Source of the DNA: Methylococcaceae bacterium
GTDB taxonomy: Bacteria; Pseudomonadota; Gammaproteobacteria; Methylococcales; Methylomonadaceae
Direction: 5' to 3'
DNA length: 5,911 bases
Assembly: GCA_009925045.1 (NCBI GenBank)
Contig: RFQK01000100.1
Location: forward strand, 1 to 5,911
Made by a program: the position numbers and the translations under genes. Of the stretch, positions 5,563 to 5,911 are shown piece by piece. Under the pieces are notes generated by a model. It was not told where the DNA came from and did no database searches. It worked only from the letters and a program-made list of their open reading frames with translations. How positions within the stretch are numbered: position 1 is the stretch's first letter; the number at the start of each line of letters is the position of its first letter.

Positions 5563-5911
5563 ACGCTGCCGAGTCTGTGATTTTAGAGCTGGCCTTGGCA
5601 GTGCCGCTGGCACGTCGTTTTGACTATCTGCCTCCGGCAGGGTGTGATCTGGATCGTTTACAAATTGGTATGCGTGTCAGTGTGCCTTTTGGCCGACAGA
5701 CCAAAGTCGGTGTGCTGTTAGCGATTAAAAGCCATTCCGAATTCAGTCCTGAAAAGCTAAAGCCTGCGCTTGCAGTTATGGATCAGCAGCCTTTGTTGAG
5801 CCAGGATGATTTGCAGCTGCTGCTATGGGCGAGCCAGTATTATCATCACCCGGTCGGTGAGGTGTTGTCGGCGGCTTTGCCGGTTTTATTACGTCAGGGT
5901 CAGCCGGCGGC
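5559..5911 (+). CDS. priA: Primosomal protein N' (replication restart helicase PriA), N-terminal part
   Basis: The frame is open from the ATG at 5559 to the window edge, about 117 residues, so only the N-terminal 3'-DNA-end-binding domain is seen. LALAVPLARRFDYLPP (11-26), GMRVSVPFGRQTKVGVL (37-53), LLWASQYYHHPVGEVL (88-103) and ALPVLLRQG (106-114) follow the conserved order of PriA: the P-L-R-x-FDY start, the RV-VPFG strand, and the W-x-x-YY-x-x-P-x-GEVL helix. PriA recognises stalled forks and reloads the replication machinery in the cytoplasm. The helicase and zinc-binding parts lie beyond the window. No strong ribosome site precedes the ATG. An in-frame GTG at 5541 with AGGG at 5533-5536 is a possible earlier start, bounded by a stop at 5532-5534. 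Confidence 0.93.
   Translation, partial: MNAAESVILELALAVPLARRFDYLPPAGCDLDRLQIGMRVSVPFGRQTKVGVLLAIKSHSEFSPEKLKPALAVMDQQPLLSQDDLQLLLWASQYYHHPVGEVLSAALPVLLRQGQPA

Noticed and set aside
1..5911. Mobile element, defence island, CRISPR or prophage
   Set aside because: No transposase, integrase, repeat-spacer pattern, tRNA or phage gene is visible, and all genes fit a housekeeping chromosomal region on one strand.

Overview
The window reads as ordinary, gene-dense chromosome of a Gram-negative bacterium, most likely a gammaproteobacterium. The reasons are a DsbB quinone-linked disulfide oxidase, a PriA start, a YheS-like ABC-F tail, and balanced GC with short gaps. A methanotroph-like member (Methylococcales) is a guess from general sequence style and is not proven. 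All supported genes lie on the plus strand. I see no tRNA, rRNA, CRISPR array, insertion sequence or prophage gene, and no gap over 300 bases.

Layout. Positions 1-215 hold the last residues of an ABC-F ATPase (C-terminal coiled coil). An unrecognised 180-residue multi-pass membrane protein follows (221-763), then a TM2-domain membrane protein with an N-terminal cold-shock-like region (791-1204). Three bases later comes a radical-SAM protein of the spore photoproduct lyase family (1208-2125), then a short-chain dehydrogenase (2154-2867). A 96-base gap with a hairpin and a possible promoter separates this group from a second one: a six-helix voltage-sensor potassium channel with a cytoplasmic RCK domain (2964-4331), a soluble RCK protein overlapping it by ATGA and broken into two frames (4328-4780 and 4777-5037), and dsbB (5012-5506) starting inside the RCK reading frame. 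The start of priA (5559 to the edge) closes the window.

How the genes may work together. The clearest functional unit is the channel plus the adjacent RCK protein. The channel has an intact nucleotide-binding glycine motif, but its RCK region is about 85 residues shorter than its neighbour's, with the gap running from late RCK_N into RCK_C. The neighbour has a full-length RCK layout but a degenerate glycine motif, and its N and C halves lie in different frames. This may be a split, complementary gating ring, or a locus decaying (or mis-sequenced) at two places. The other notable gene is the spore-lyase homologue, which keeps the cluster cysteines and a cysteine at the spacing of the catalytic hydrogen donor, in a genome that does not look spore-forming.
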